DNA of 64,000 bases from Rostratula benghalensis (Eukaryota; Chordata; Aves; Charadriiformes; Rostratulidae), in NCBI GenBank assembly GCA_013399305.1, contig VXAI01000137.1, positions 1,972,267 to 2,036,266 on the forward strand, written 5' to 3'. A model generated the notes under the pieces. The model was not told the DNA's origin. It made no database searches and saw only the letters and a program-made list of their open reading frames with translations. The translations under genes were made by a program, and so were the position numbers. Position 1 is the stretch's first letter. Each line of letters starts with the position of its first letter. Shown one piece after another: positions 1 through 13,300 of this stretch.

Positions 1-2889
1 CCCCTGCCTTCTTCCCCCTCCATCTATTGATCTCTCCTTGTCTCTAGCATCCGCCTGCCCACCTGGAAATACTGCCTTTGACTCCAACCATTAGTAATCC
101 TGCAGGGTAGACCTTTCACCTCCATTATGGGGAAGACAGATGAACGAGCATCCTCTCCTCGATGCCCCAGATGGCAGTAGGGTGTAGGAACTGCAAATAT
201 CCTTAAAACTGTGGTACCTGTTTAGTGGGCAGCCTGTGTCTTCCTGCCACCCAGGGTGAGGGACCCCCCCCCCCAGAAGCTGGGTGGCTCATTTCAAACT
301 GGACAGAGGTGGCAGGAAGAGGTTGAAGTTGGTTGCATGGTGCCCAGTGACTATTTTGACCATTAATACTTGCCTCTCTTCTAGCTTTTTTCCCCTTTCA
401 ACTGTATTATTCATTTTTTAAAGTAGGATTCACATTGTGATGCTACTCAGTTGGTGCATGCCTAGGTGATGCTGTCAAAAGGCTGTATGAGGATCAGAAC
501 CCCAGTGGGGAAGCTGCTGGTGGTGAAGCAGAGCCATTTATTTCATGTAGACCTCCCATGATCAGTGATCTCCAGGAAAACTCTCCTGCAGAGTTCTCCA
601 TCCTGAACCTTCACTGTGCTCTTGGTATTCTTGCAAGAAGGAGACCTTAGGGGTGGGCAGCAAACCCTTTTTTGTGGTTTGCAACAGCAATCCAAGCGAA
701 GACATCAGTCCTGTCATCCCTGTCCCCACCAACTAGGTCTCTTGGAGAGGAAGAAAGAGACTGGCTGAACCTTCACAGCCACCACCTGACTGTAACTTTC
801 TGCTTGGAAAGGTTTTAAGTTTAGCTAAGAAGGCATTTTTACTATTGTTAATGTGAAAACCTGGTGTGTGGGGAGTTACCATGGTGCAGAGGAAAAGGAG
901 GGTCCAGCTTTCATTTCCAGGACTCGTAAGGTATTTTTCTACTTTTCTCTTTGGTGCTTCTAGGCTGAAATGCCCTATTTGTTGTTCCCAGGGGCTACTT
1001 GAATAGCTTCTGCAGGAGGTGGCAGATGGCAAAACAAGTCCCAGTTGGACATAACTGGCAGGTGACACCTCTTCCCCTGCTATAGGGCAGCTTGCAGTCA
1101 TTTCCAGTTATTTGTCACCTTTTCATCAGCCTTACTGCCATCTCCCCAGTTGGGAATGGCCAAAAACCCAAGGAGGTCAGTCTTCCATGAAGTTTTTGCC
1201 CTTAACTGCTGTCTGTTTCTATTATATCTGAGCAAATCTGTGCTTTGCTCTGTGTTGTGTGACCCCAGCAGGATCAGCTACAGGACTGGTGAAGGATAAC
1301 TGAGCTATGCTGGAGTCTGATGGATGTGAGAGGATGGGACAGAAACATCCCCATGCCACACCTCCCACCCTGGAGGAGGGTCATAGCCAACCCATACCAC
1401 GCTCTCAGGAGACCTATTGAAATGTTATTCCAGCTCCTTTTACTCATGGACCCTGTCTCCCTGCCACATTTTCTGGGGAAACAGCAGCTCTGGGGTCTAA
1501 AACTTGAGTTGGTAGGACTGGGTGGCCAGCAGCCCTTGTAGGTCACTGCCTTTGAACAAGCCAGGCACGTTCATCTGGGTGCTGAAGCAGAAAATAGGCT
1601 TCCTTCAGCTCTCACTTCATCTCCTTTTATTGAGCAGCCTCACAAGATTTGCCTCCCCTTCTCTCCCATCATCTCTGTTAAACATTACTACGCGGTGCAA
1701 CCCCTTTAAATCAGGAAATCAATGGTATTTATTAAAAAAAAAAAGAAAAAAGACCCAACAAAACACTTTCTCAAAGCTCTTGCCCTGAGAGAGGGAGGGG
1801 AACCTTTTAGCCATTCTGCAAGGAGCAGCAGTTTCTCATGATTGCTGACACTGCTGTTTAAACAGGTCCCATGCTGCAGTGTGCAGGTGAAAATGCTCCT
1901 TGGAAAAGGCTCCTTGGCTTTAAAAATCCTTCCCTTTCATGATAGGGCTGCCTGGAGCTGAGAGGGAGGTTGTCCAGGAGCATCAATGCATCTTCAGAAG
2001 TGGAGGGGAGCTGCAGCTCCCTCTGAAATGTGGTGTTTGCTGGACCTCCAAGGAGCTTCTTCCTGGCTCTTCTGGCTTCCTTCTTGGATGTTTATTATGG
2101 GTAGACCTTGACCCAGGATGGTGCTGGATCAGAACTCAAGCTTTGATCTAAAAGGCATATGGCCAGATGCAGCCACTGGGGCCATCAGGAGATAGTTATC
2201 ATCCCCTGTCATGGGGAAAAAAAAAACCAACCACATTTAGACCCTCCTGGAGAGAACTGCAACCAGAAGTCTAGGAGGCTTTGCAGTCATCTTTGTTGTG
2301 CAGGGACCATCACACTTTATCCACCAAATCTGCATGATTGCTGTGTGTCAGGGACACAGCATGGCTCTTTGGGGAGCTCAGCTTCCTTCCTCTTTTCTGC
2401 CCAACCTATTAGCCCTGGGCAAGCTGGTAATGGGCAGCACTGGGCTATGCATTGCCCAGATGTTACAAGAATAAGGGGACATTGGGAGGGAAGCCACGGG
2501 GGGCTATGCAAAATGTTCTCCTTAGTGCACTGAGGATGCCTGTGTCTCTCTCTTAGCTGAAATGAAGCAGGTTCTTGGATCCAACCTGCATCCCTGTGTC
2601 ATTCCAGAAGGGCTAGTGAAGGCATCGATACAAACATGTCCTGGAGATGGAGCTAAAATTGCCCCAAGTGTTATCCATCTAGGGTCTGGAAAGTCATCTG
2701 GCAGCTCTAAGACTGGAAGAGTGTTTCTAGGGGGCCAACAGCCTTGGTCCTTCCTCTCAGCAACCAGAGTGAGAGTCCAGCTGCAATAATGTACTCCATG
2801 ATGCTAGCACCATTGTGTGCCAGCGAGGCACAATGTCCCAAAAGGGGTGTGAGAAGTCACACAAGGGGAACAGCATGAAATGGGTGGAC
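1..2889. other. 5' flank, no gene seen
   Basis: Several short open frames occur on both strands but none shows a recognisable domain or a consistent splice model. Low-complexity tracts include an 11-base C run at 264-274 and an A-rich stretch near 1734-1760. An upstream noncoding exon of the collagen gene, or the end of a neighbouring gene, could lie here unseen. Confidence 0.5.
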
Positions 2890-3183
2890 ATAGGGGCCAG
2901 TCTTTTTTCAGTGGTGCCTGGTGAGAGGATAAGAAGAAATGGGCACAAACTGGAAAACATGGGAAGTTCCATCTAACCATGAGGAGGAACTTCTTCACTT
3001 GAAGGGTGGCAGAGCCCTGGCAGAGGCTGCCCAGAGAGGTGGTGGAGTCTCCATATCTGGAGACATTCCAAACCCTCCTGGACAAGTTCCTGTGCAACTT
3101 GCTCTAGGAGGACCTGCTTTGGCAGGGGGTTGGACTGGATGACCTCTCCAGTGGTCCCTTCCAACCCTATATCATGCTGTAAT
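2890..3183 (+). mobile_element. CR1 LINE, 5'-truncated 3' end
   Basis: The sequence carries the CR1 3' block: an aggaacttcttcact stretch, the gcccagagaggtggtggagtc stretch, and the terminal ggttggactggatgacctc...ccttccaaccc motif. It closely resembles the copy at 17135-17530, sharing ggggccagtcttttttcagt, so the two belong to one subfamily. Confidence 0.9.
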
Positions 3184-5700
3184 TATAGCCATTCCCAGCT
3201 TACACCAGCTGAAGGACCCGAGTTTGTTCAGCCATAGTGCTCCTGATCCACGTAATTAATTCTGAACACTGTGTTAGTATAACCCTGACTTAGCCTGAGA
3301 GGTGTCCAAGGAGCTTTCAAAAAGACCAGGGACAATCCCACCCCATTCAAACTTAATTTGAGCTCTGGCTTTTGATACCATTTTGCACTTTTGCTTGTAA
3401 AAGGAATGTCTCCTCCCCATGGTTCAGCCCCTCTGGCTGCTCCTGGAGAGTCCCATGCATGTGAGGAGTTTGCCTCCAGCTACCAACAAATCAATGTGTT
3501 CATATTTCTGAAAAGGAAAAAAAAAAAAAAACAAAACAGCTTAAAATTTGTATTCAAGGGCTTTGGAGAGAAATCAATTACCATAAAAATCTATTAACCC
3601 TGTTAAAAAAGAAACTGTAAACTTTTGACTCCCTGAGGCTTATTTCTGTCAAGTGAGGAACAACCCGTGTTTAACCAGATTTTACCTCCCATTCGAAATC
3701 TACCATTTTCCTTCCTTGAGGTTTGAAAATGGCTTTAACTCCCCTGCAGCAAATGGGGCCTAATCACAGGAGAGGAGGTGCAGAAATACCCCAGCCAGGC
3801 TTTTTCCTTGCGAGCACTTCAAAGCTGAAGGAGAGAACCTACTTTTCTCCAGCAGCAAATAAATGGTGGACACGATTGCTTGGGAAATGGCCAGACCCTC
3901 TAATTGGGTGCAGCTATTGCATCTCCACCTTGTCCCCTGAGGTTTTCTTTCAGTGGTGACAACATGCTGCTTTTGGGTGAGCTGTTGGTATCTTTTTGGA
4001 GCCGAGAGCGGTTGTGACCTCTTTCTTTCCACCTCTGAGCTCTTAGGATGGAGTCCATCCTTCACCTCCTTGCTGGTGGCCTTCAGCCTCAAGCTCTTGT
4101 TTTTTCATCTTGCCTCCAGAATTCAATGGTTTGTGCTTGTCCCTTGCTTTAGTCCGGGTTCAGTCCGTTAACTGTTTTCCCAAATTCCCTGCTAAATTGG
4201 GTGTAGTCATTATGGGACCTCAGTGACCTGTTAATGCTGGTTGCCATCAGTAGCTGGACCATCTCCATACCCTTCTCCTGCCAGTCTTTCTGGTGCTTCC
4301 ACACATCCTGAAGTTCCCATTAATTCCCCAGTCAGGCCAATCTCTCTGTATTACAATTACACATCCCAGTGTGGATTTGCTGGGATCTCTCTCCATAGGA
4401 TTTTGTGATGTGCCTGGTGGTGCTCCATGAACAGTAGCCCTGGGATGCTGGGCTGGGTACAGTGATGTCTAGGAAGGTGAGATGTAGTTGAAGCCCGGGT
4501 GGGTTCACTGCTGGCTAGTATAAGGTTGTGCTCAGCCTGAAGTCCCTCAGAGGAAGCTGCAAATAGGATCTCCTTCCTCTGTGCAGCTGGATGTTTTCAG
4601 GAGACTTGTGGAAAAACATCTGAGACCTCCTTCCCTCTGTCAGAATGGGCTGAAATTGTCCAGATTTTCCTAGGTCATGAGGCAGAGGGTCTGTTGGCTT
4701 GAGTGATGTGTGCTATAGTGCAGTAGTGGGTGTTGGGATGTGGATCTCCATGGATCCCCAGTCAGAGCTCTGTAATGTAGTCTTTGTGCCTACATGCAAC
4801 AGGGATAGGTATTTGGTGGATGGAGCTGGCAGCATCTGGCGTGGGCAATCCTGGGGCAGGAGATGCATGAGATCCAGCTGGAGCCACAGCCAAGTAGGAG
4901 GGAGGCATCAGCCAGATGAGACTTCAAATCCGCTGGGTCTCATCCCTTTCAGACAGACCTTGCTGACAACAGGGGTTTTTTATTCATCCCAAAACTTGTG
5001 GCTGGGGTGGGGAGGGAGGCGGGGAGAGAAGAAAGAGGAGTTTATTGCAAGCATGTACACAGGGAGAATAAATGGAGGGGAACAGCCCAGCCTCTGGCAC
5101 TACTGTAAGTACTTAAGACCTGCTTTTTTTTATCTCTCTTACCCTCCTGCATCTTGCCAGGCTTCCCATAGCTCTTGTCATCTGATCTAGGGAGAGCCTG
5201 GTCCATCAGCTTTATGGGGTTTGGAGGCAATTTGTTCAAAGAGCTGTAAAACCTGGAGAAGTTGCCCCTATAAATTATTTACCGGGGGCAGTAAAAGATC
5301 AAGGAAATTTCTGGAATTCCTTGCAAAACCCTGAAGTTAATGGGGTCATTTCCTTGCCCCTACCTGGTTTCTCTAAGTATCTCTGGAGCAGTTGTAGGAG
5401 TTCTTTGAGAGGGGCTGGTGGCAGCCAGTGTCTGCAAAGATCAGCTGGATTGAAGTTTGCTAATATTTAATGTATGAAATGAGCATTGTGATAGCACCTA
5501 AGTGATTCTAAGTGACCTGAGCTGCCCTGAGTTGGACGAAAATGGCAGTCCTCCATCAGCTTTGTTACCCTAAATATGTCCTGAAAGATGGAGTACATGG
5601 AAGGAGCAAACCCAGATGTGATCTTGGCCTGCTGGTGGGCTATAGATGGAGGTGCATGTTGGAGCAAGTGTCTGGAAGCTGCAGATCAGCTCTTCATCCT
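3184..5700. other. 5' flank, no gene seen
   Basis: This is unique-looking sequence with scattered A and T runs (for example 3519-3532). A 163-codon open frame at 4699-5190 has no recognisable composition, motif or splice context and is not called a gene. Confidence 0.5.
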
Positions 5701-5714
5701 GGTATGCTTCATGG

Positions 5715-5812
5715 TGCTTCACACAGCATGGGAGGAGGAGGAGGAGCTGGAAGCCACCATGATGTTAGAAAGCTATGACCTTGTTGCCATTACTGAAATC
5801 TGATGGGACAAA
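5715..5812 (+). mobile_element. CR1 ORF2 endonuclease fragment
   Basis: In the + frame the translation reads LESYDLVAITEI followed by a stop and WDKSL. This matches the conserved CR1 endonuclease block (YDLVAITETWWD type). It is interrupted by a stop and directly joins the 3' CR1 segment that follows, suggesting an internally deleted or composite element. Confidence 0.7.
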
Positions 5813-6338
5813 TCTCTAGTGAGACCCCCTGCAGTGCTACCTCCAGCTCTGGGGCCTCAGCACAGAAGAGACATGGAGCTGTTGGAGTGGGTCCAGAGGA
5901 GGGCATGGAGATGTTGGGAGGGCTGGAGCCCCTCTGCTGTGGGGACAGGCTGAGAGAGTTGGGGGGGTTCAGCCTGGAGAAGAGAAGGCTCCAGGGAGAC
6001 CTCGGAGCCCCTTCCAGTCCCCAAAGGGGCTCCAGGAAAGCTGAGGAGGGATTCTTGATGATGGGGGGAGGGGACATAGTATGAGGGGCAGTGGTTTTAA
6101 ACTGAAAGAGGGGAAAGTTAGACTAGATAGAAAGAAGAAATTCTTTATTGTGAGGGTGGTGAGACCCTGGCCCAGGTCGCGCAGAGATGCCCCATCTCTG
6201 GAGGCATCCCAGGCCAGGTTGGATGGGGCTCTGAACAATCTGATCTAGGTGAAGATGTCCCTGCCCATGGCAGAGGGGTTGAACTAGATGGCTTTTAAAG
6301 CTCTGTTCCAACCCAAACCATTCCATTCTTCTATGATC
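5813..6338 (+). mobile_element. CR1 LINE, 3' part
   Basis: The copy starts in the ORF2 C-terminal region (gagaccccctgc..., ccagctctggggcc), continues through the ctgagagagttgggg...ttcagcctggagaagagaaggctcc block, and ends with ccattccattcttctatga. It is degraded by small indels. Confidence 0.9.
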
Positions 6339-7540
6339 CCCACGCTGCCTTTTCTCACCTCTGGCTGGTATGTCATACCCAAGCAAATACTCAGAGGCAG
6401 TGGGATTTTGGAAGGAATCAAGAAGGGGAAAAACAAGAAAGAAAAGAACTCTTTTTCCTTTCCACGTCAGAGAATAGTGCCCTTGAATTTGGGATCATCT
6501 GTAATCTGGATGTGCTGCAGTCATCCATCAAGGACTCACGCTGGCAGCACAGCAGTAGGAGTTGGGTGGGTTTTCATCTCTAAGTGAGCGTTTCCAGCTC
6601 CCTGCTAGAAGGGAGAGCACAGCTTTATCTAAAATTTTAAAAAAAATATATGTAATAAAAATAAAAAATATTCAATAGGTTCAAGAATTGAGCACGTAAA
6701 AGTTCAACATGCCTGCATGTGTGTGTATATATGAGTTCATGTCTGCCAGGAAATGGCTTTAGTTTGTGGCATCTGGGTTATGAAACCCTTTGGAATCCTC
6801 TTCCTCACCTTTGGAATGGGAATTCAAGGTGTGACTGTTCTGAGCTGGAACCTTTCTGCACCCCAAGGGTCTTTGGGTTTTGTGAATGTTAACGCTCACT
6901 GGGGCTCACTGTGCTTTTTCTTTGCCTCTGCAGCCTTCTAGGATTTATTCCTTGTATGACTGTTTTCCTATTACTATGTTAATGTGCGTTTTTTACTGTA
7001 TTTGTTCTGTGCTGAAGCATTCAACAACATCAGAGATGGGGGAAAAAAAATAGGAGACGCATGTGTTAAATTTCTATCTGCAAAAATGTGCTTTGGCTTA
7101 GCTGCCCAAAGTGACTGCAGAAATTCCAACTTTTTTTTTTTTGTTGTTCAAGCCTTTTTATTATTCCTATTTCCTGCATATATGTGAACTTGGGTGACAA
7201 ATGCTGAAGACTTAGAAGTGCTTTTTTTTAATGTCCTTTGCCCCTTGTTGGTTCCACATCCTTTTCAAGGTATCAGCACAGCAGTACATACCCCTGCCCC
7301 GTGGGTCAGGGCTCTGGCCAGTGGTGCAAGGAAGCCAATGCTCTGGAGCACACCTGCTGTAGGGTGACATTGGCACATGCCCTGTCATATCACATAAGTG
7401 TCTTAGAGGAACTCCCTTGTTCTTTAAGAATAAACCAGTATTTCCTTGGCATTCCAGAGAGGAACGGAGATTTCTGTTAGCATTTAAGCTTATTCTGAAT
7501 GCCTTCCCCCCCCCCCCCCATCTGTTTTGGACTCAGTCAA
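6339..7540. other. 5' flank, no gene seen
   Basis: It contains an A/T-rich segment around 6630-6675, a T run at 7131-7142 and a 14-base C run at 7506-7519 immediately before a CR1 copy. No coding signal was recognised. Confidence 0.5.
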
Positions 7541-7855
7541 TCACAGAATGATATGGGGTTGGAAGGGACCACTGGAGATCATCTAGTCTGACCCCCTGCC
7601 AAAGCAGGTCCTCCTAGAGCAGGTTACATGGAAGTATGTCCAGGTGGATATTGAATGTCTCCCGAGATGGAGAATCCACCACCTCTCTGGGCAGCCTCTT
7701 CCAGGGCTGTGAAACCCTCAAAGTGAAGAAGTTCCTCATTTGGAACTTCTAATGTACAAGTTTGTGCCCATTTCCTCTTGTTCTCAAGGAAGTATCCTCT
7801 TTATCCTTGAGGAACATTTCCTCTTGTCCTCAAGGAACTTGTCCTGTCCTATGGG
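7541..7855 (-). mobile_element. CR1 LINE, 5'-truncated, minus orientation
   Basis: Read on + the copy begins cacagaatgatatggggttgg, then ggaagggaccactggagatc and the contiguous reverse complement of the CR1 3' end. This includes the ccacctctctgggcagcctc block. The orientation is therefore minus. Confidence 0.9.
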
Positions 7856-10213
7856 GTAAAGCAGCAAAGAAATTTCATCCTTGATATAGGGCAGGAGTGG
7901 AGAAGATGGTGTGGGAGAGGATAAAATGTCACATTTGGAAAGGCAGGAATTAGGATTTAACTTGTGTCCAACATTGAGCCCCGTGTCTGAAGGTAGAAGC
8001 TACTTAGAAACCTGTTCTGAAGGCAATTTACTGCCTGTCTTCTCCTGATTAGATGAGATGGATTGGGGACTGCCAAAGGACCTTGACAACAGGCAGGACC
8101 CCACGGGGTGACACGTGGTGGTGGATGTGCTAACATGTCCTTTGCCCCAGGTACAGCACCAGGGATCCACAAGGCACTGATGAAAATCAGCATTTTGGAA
8201 GGTCTTCTGTCTCAATGTGGCAGCTGGTATTTTTGGGGCAGGATTGGCTGAGCTGGTTCCAGTGCCATTTACAGAAACTGGGGAGCCTTCCCCATATAGA
8301 CCAGTAAGACCATTAGGACAGGCTTCAGTGACAGCTGTTGTGATGGATGTATTCTCGAAGGATCTACACTGTCTGTCTTGGTACATTTTATGTTGCATTT
8401 CTGGTGTTATTTAAGATATGGAAATTTTCAGAAGAGTTAGTTGTATTTACAAGCTAAATTATCCTTCACTTTGATTGTATTTTGGGCAGGAGGGAGCGTA
8501 GAGATGTGAATGATGGGATGAAGAGCAGGAGAGAGCATGGGAGGAGGCACTTCTTGAGAAACACTGTAATAAAGGTCTCTGCAGGAACATTTCTGGAGGG
8601 ACATATGTTTTTAAAAATATTAATACAGAGCTCAGAATCCCAGTCAAAAGTTTTGCTGTCGTCTTGCTTCATTAAGGGTTTGTTGTGGTCCAGGACAGAC
8701 CCTGACCTATGGAGCTGAGGGTTAAATGGGGAGGGAAAAGGGGGTGATGCCAGGTTGGCATTGCAAGAAGTGTGCTGGGATCTGAGGGGCAAGGGGTTGG
8801 GTGATCTTGCCAAAGCTCGTAACACAACTTTTCGAAAAGAAGAGGTGGTAAATCCTAGTTTTCTTGGGTCTCAGCTCTGCAATTCTCCTCCATTACTTGA
8901 TTTTCTACAAGCTTATTTACTTGAAGTGCTAAAAAGCCTACATTGGTTTGAGGGTTATTTTTTTTGTTTGTTTGTTTGTTTTGGGTTTTTAGGGGTAAAA
9001 TTGTGGTTTTGCTTTGAAGCCACCTCCACAGCAACTAATGGCACCACCACACAGAGGTTTTGACAAGAGGAAGGAAGGACACAGCAGAGATCTTGATTGC
9101 ATTCAAGTACAGCTAGCAATTAGGAGAAGAGAGAGGGGAAAATAAGAAACAGAAAACACATTAGGGGATTTCTTGTCTGAGGGTCTCAGAGACGGTTGTA
9201 GCTACACGATGGGCAAGGTGACCACAGCCTTGGTGCCCCACGGTCTGGACGTACACCAGGCTACTCCAGACACTCGATCTTCATGTTGCTTGTTTGGGGA
9301 TTCATTTAGATGAGGTTATTCCAGGCTGTGTACAGGAACTCAGCCTTGTATTCAAAAAGGAACCCGATCTATAACTCAGTGTGATTATTATTTTTTTTTT
9401 TGAGGCTGAGTGTTGTTACCTGGAAGGAACAGTCCAGCCCTGGCAAAGAGCTAGGCTGGATGAAGTCACCCAGTTTGTCTTTTCCACCCTGGAATTAGTC
9501 CATGTCTCCCTGTGAATTCTGCTCGGCCTGAGACAAGCTGGTGGGGCTCGGAACAGGAGAAGAACTTTTTATTGCCCATTAAAAAACTGATTAAACCCCC
9601 TTGGGCAACCCCCACTTCTGCTGCAGTTGTTGCATCGTAGAGAGAAGTCCCCTGTTTAGCAGAGGGAGACTTCTGTAGAGATTTTGAGGACTTGCTAAAC
9701 CATCCATAAGTGGTAACCAGAGGTTTCCACCTCCTTTGGCTGGTCCATGATGGTGGACTGGATCTCCAAGGGCAGCGAGCATAAGGAAGTTAATCCTGGA
9801 TTTAGGAACCTAAAGGTTAGTTGCAAAAAAAAAAAAAAAGGTAATAAAGACTGGAGCATAGGAGATTGCTGTCTGCAGTGATCTTCTACTGATCTTTCCT
9901 CCCTGTGTCATTAAGGGTAGCAGATGCTTCTCTCAGTTGTCACACCACTCATATTCACTTTTAGGCTTAATTGCCTAAGGTTGTTGTTGCCTGAAGAAGG
10001 ATGCTGTTAGGGAAAGGTGCGGGGGGGGAACCATGCTGAGCTCTCCCCTGTAGCCAGCATCAGCAAAGAGATGATGGAATTAGTGGATTTATGGACTCTC
10101 ATGCAAATTGCCTAAGCTAAGATGAGCTTTTGTAGCTGGAGAAAAGCTTCTCTTGCTACTGTAGGCAAGGTGGGAACATCATACCCTCATTAAAGCCTCT
10201 TTTTCTCCTGCAG
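7856..10213. other. Upstream region of the collagen gene
   Basis: No coding region is recognised. It should hold the promoter and any noncoding first exon, but no convincing TATA box or CpG-dense promoter can be identified by eye. The tract 10184-10213 is pyrimidine-rich and ends in tttctcctgcag, a good 3' splice site, implying that a noncoding exon may lie further upstream. Confidence 0.45.
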
Positions 10214-10283
10214 CTGAATGACTCTCCAGGCTGTGTGCTGACTCCAAGAACTAAGAAGGAGCTTCTTCCCAAGGAAGAGGAAA
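10214..10283 (+). other. COL7A1: 5' UTR part of first coding exon, with a short uORF
   Basis: This is bounded on the left by the strong acceptor ending at 10213. It carries an upstream ATG at 10218 opening a 7-codon frame that stops at 10239-10241, 42 bases before the main ATG. If transcription starts closer than 10213, this acceptor would be unused. Confidence 0.5.
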
Positions 10284-10353
10284 ATGTTGTGTGCCCAGAT
10301 CCTTGCTCTGGCAGTGGCTGTGGTGCAGTACAGAGCTGTGGCTGTTCATGAAG
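10284..10353 (+). CDS. COL7A1: COL7A1-like exon 1: signal peptide
   Basis: The ATG at 10284 has A at -3. It opens [14 protein letters not shown]..., a hydrophobic secretion signal; cleavage is plausible after AVA at residue 20. The exon ends in phase 1 at the donor gtatgt. It joins exon 2 to give [12 protein letters not shown], retaining the Cys that precedes vWA1 in type VII collagen. Confidence 0.8.
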
Positions 10354-13300
10354 GTATGTGACAAGTGGGCTACCATGAATGGAGAGCAGCTGGGAAGGTG
10401 CTGAGACACATGAGGGAGAAAAAGACCTTTTCCAAGCAGCTGCTTCTGCTAATGTCATAAATACACACACAAAGATGGTGTCATGGTGGAGCTGTAGCGC
10501 TGATGCCTTTAATTTCTGCATAGAGTCCTTTTAGGTTGGGGTCATCTCATAACCAAGCGTCTCTGCTGGCTCCAGAAGGCAGGCAGGACCTGACTTGCTG
10601 CACTGGGGTTTATGGGGAAATTATGGCTCTTCTCAGTGTCCTACCTATAGTACCACCTAGCTGCTCCAGAAGAAAGTGGGGAGAAGTGTAAAACATGTCC
10701 CCTCCTCTTTCCTATTCTGGTCTCCAAGAGATGGGGCAAGCCACCACACAGGGGATATGAGAGAGAAGACCTCAAGGCAACCTTGAAGCCTCCTGTTGCT
10801 GTTTAGAGAATCGAGATGGCACAAGGGTTCACCTCCTCCCCATTGCCTGTGCAAGCTCCCCATTGCCTGTGCAAGCCCACAGAGAACTTTAGGGGAGGAG
10901 GGAACTTTTTTGAGCTAGGCCCAAAAGGCAGGAGACAAAAGGACCCTAGAGAAAGAGCCTCATGGAGTTACAGCATGATCCACAGCATGTTTCTGTAGCC
11001 TCAGGGCCCTGCAGGAGGGGAAGGCTCCTTATGAGCATCCTACAAAGCTAAGTCAGAGCTCCTGGAACTGGTCCTGGGGCTGGGTATGGTCCTGTGGGTC
11101 CTTTCTCTTTGAATCTTTCTGCAGCAACAATCCCCCAGGATTTGAAGGTATGAATTCACCTGGACTAACTCCAGTTCATTCAACAAGGAGTTAATGGAAG
11201 CTTTGGCATCAGCTACAAAATTAACTTGATTAAGTTCCTGTCCGTCAATTAAGCCAATATACTTGACTATAATGCTATTTAATTCAAAGCTGAGAACACT
11301 GCAATAAATCAACGTTTACAGATGTCTCTGGCAAACCTGTGATTGATGAAACATGGTAATTTTGGAGGTGCATGGAAAATTTCAAATAAAATCATATCCC
11401 CCGGTGATTAATATAGCTGTCTGTGTTGGTATTTTCTCCAGAAGGTACCAATCCAAAAATGCTTAACATCACATGCTTCCAGTGACAGCTTCAGGTACCA
11501 GCAAATGCTGGTGGGTTTCATTGCAAGGCTGGGCCCCTCTGGATGGAAAGGTGCTGAGCTCCTGGCTCAGCATCTCACAGAATGGGCTCTGGTTTCCCCT
11601 TTATAGAGAAGGGGGCACCTTCCTGTCCTATTTAATTCTGTGGAGCTCTTGCTTGTTGTTTTTCCCCCCATTATCCCTCCTGATGCAAATGAGGGCAGGA
11701 AGATTGTGCAGGATGAGCAAGGCTCCCAGGGGCCAGGAATGAATGGAGGAGGCTCTCTGGGGTTTTGGGATGTAGAGAGGTGTAGGTAGCAAAGGTCCTC
11801 CTGTGCTCTGATGGCATTTTGAGCATGTTTCCCAGATCAGGGCCAAAAATGCAGGTGTCTCAAGAAAAGCTGTCTGTCCTGCTTGAAGTAGCTCCAAGAG
11901 GTAGGTGATTTGGGGGAGAACTGGGGGGATGGTCTTCTCCATTGTGTTGAACTTTTGTTGGGATTTTCTGGGAAGCCATTGAATGCTTTCCACCGGTTCT
12001 GAGGTCAGAACCAAAGACTGGCTTTCCCTTCCCTCCCAGTCCTTCTGGGGGAACGGGGATGTCAAGGTCAAAGCTAGGGAAAGGGGGGAGGATCCAAAAT
12101 AGAAGCAGCAGCTGGGAAAATAGCTTATGGTGATCTGCTGTTAGCAGCTGAGCTGCCTCCAAGACACCCCTGACAGCTGAAAAGCACTTACGGGGGTTTG
12201 AGAAGGGAAGGGAGATATCAACAGAGTGCTCTAGGAAGGAAAATTGAAATAATTACCTCCCATTTTTGTCAATTCCCAGATGGGCATGAGTAAAATCAAA
12301 AAGAAATATCATTTTTCTGCAATAAGCAGAGCTGCTAAGTTATGAAGAGCCCGGTATCAGGAGATGAAATGAAAGATGAAGAAACCAAAAGCTTTGGGTA
12401 ACAAAGGCCCTTGGACTGCCATCCATCCACAACCAGCAAATGACCCTCTGTCCTTCTGTGTGGCCAAAAGGGATTGATCAGGGACACAGCAATGAAGGAG
12501 AGCACAAAACCTGCATCTTCCCGAGCCCTTTTAGGAACTTGCTTACAGAAATGGGGTAAAAGTCTGGTAAATTGTGGATACTGAGCTAAGACTGACTTTC
12601 CACCTGCAGCAGAAGCATGAGAACATCTCCCCAGCAAACTGGAACAAATGCTGTAGTCCAGCTGGGTGTGAGTTGAGTCTCCAGACTTGCAGTTGAAAGT
12701 CAAGACAGTGGCTAAGTAAAGTCCAAAGCAGCAGTGACACAAAATGGGGAAAAAAAAAATATGTGAAGAGGTTCAGCCTGGTCCTGGTGAGCAAGGTCCA
12801 AAAAACCCTCCTCCAGCACTCAGCTACCTACAGTAATAACACAGCCTCTATCTCCAAGGGAGAGAGACCCCAAAGAAAATAAAGATGTTGAACATCCCTT
12901 GTAGAGCCTGCATTAATTTAAGGCATCTCTAAAAGTCGTCAGATTTCTGGCCATGAAATATATTTATTGGATGTCTAAGGAAAATTAAATTCATTTGAGA
13001 CTGAACACCAAATAGGGAAATATGCCTTGATGCTCATTAAACAAATTTCCCTGTACACCTGTCTCTTCCCTGCCAGATGTCATCAGATAGCTCTGGTTTG
13101 TACAGGAAAAAAAAAAAACCAAAACAAAACCCACTCAAATTGTTCATTTTTTGCTCAAGATCATTTTCATGCCTAGGGGTGATAAGAGGGGAGTATTGCA
13201 AAGCTGAATGTCTCAGAGCTGTCACTGTGGAAGACTGGAAGACTTGGTTGTTTTAGGGTTGGCCCCACAGCTTTCTTGCATTGACTCTGGAGACCCTGAT

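Noticed and set aside
4699..5190. 163-codon open frame in the 5' flank
   Set aside because: No domain, odd composition, no splice signals or supporting neighbours; expected by chance in this length.
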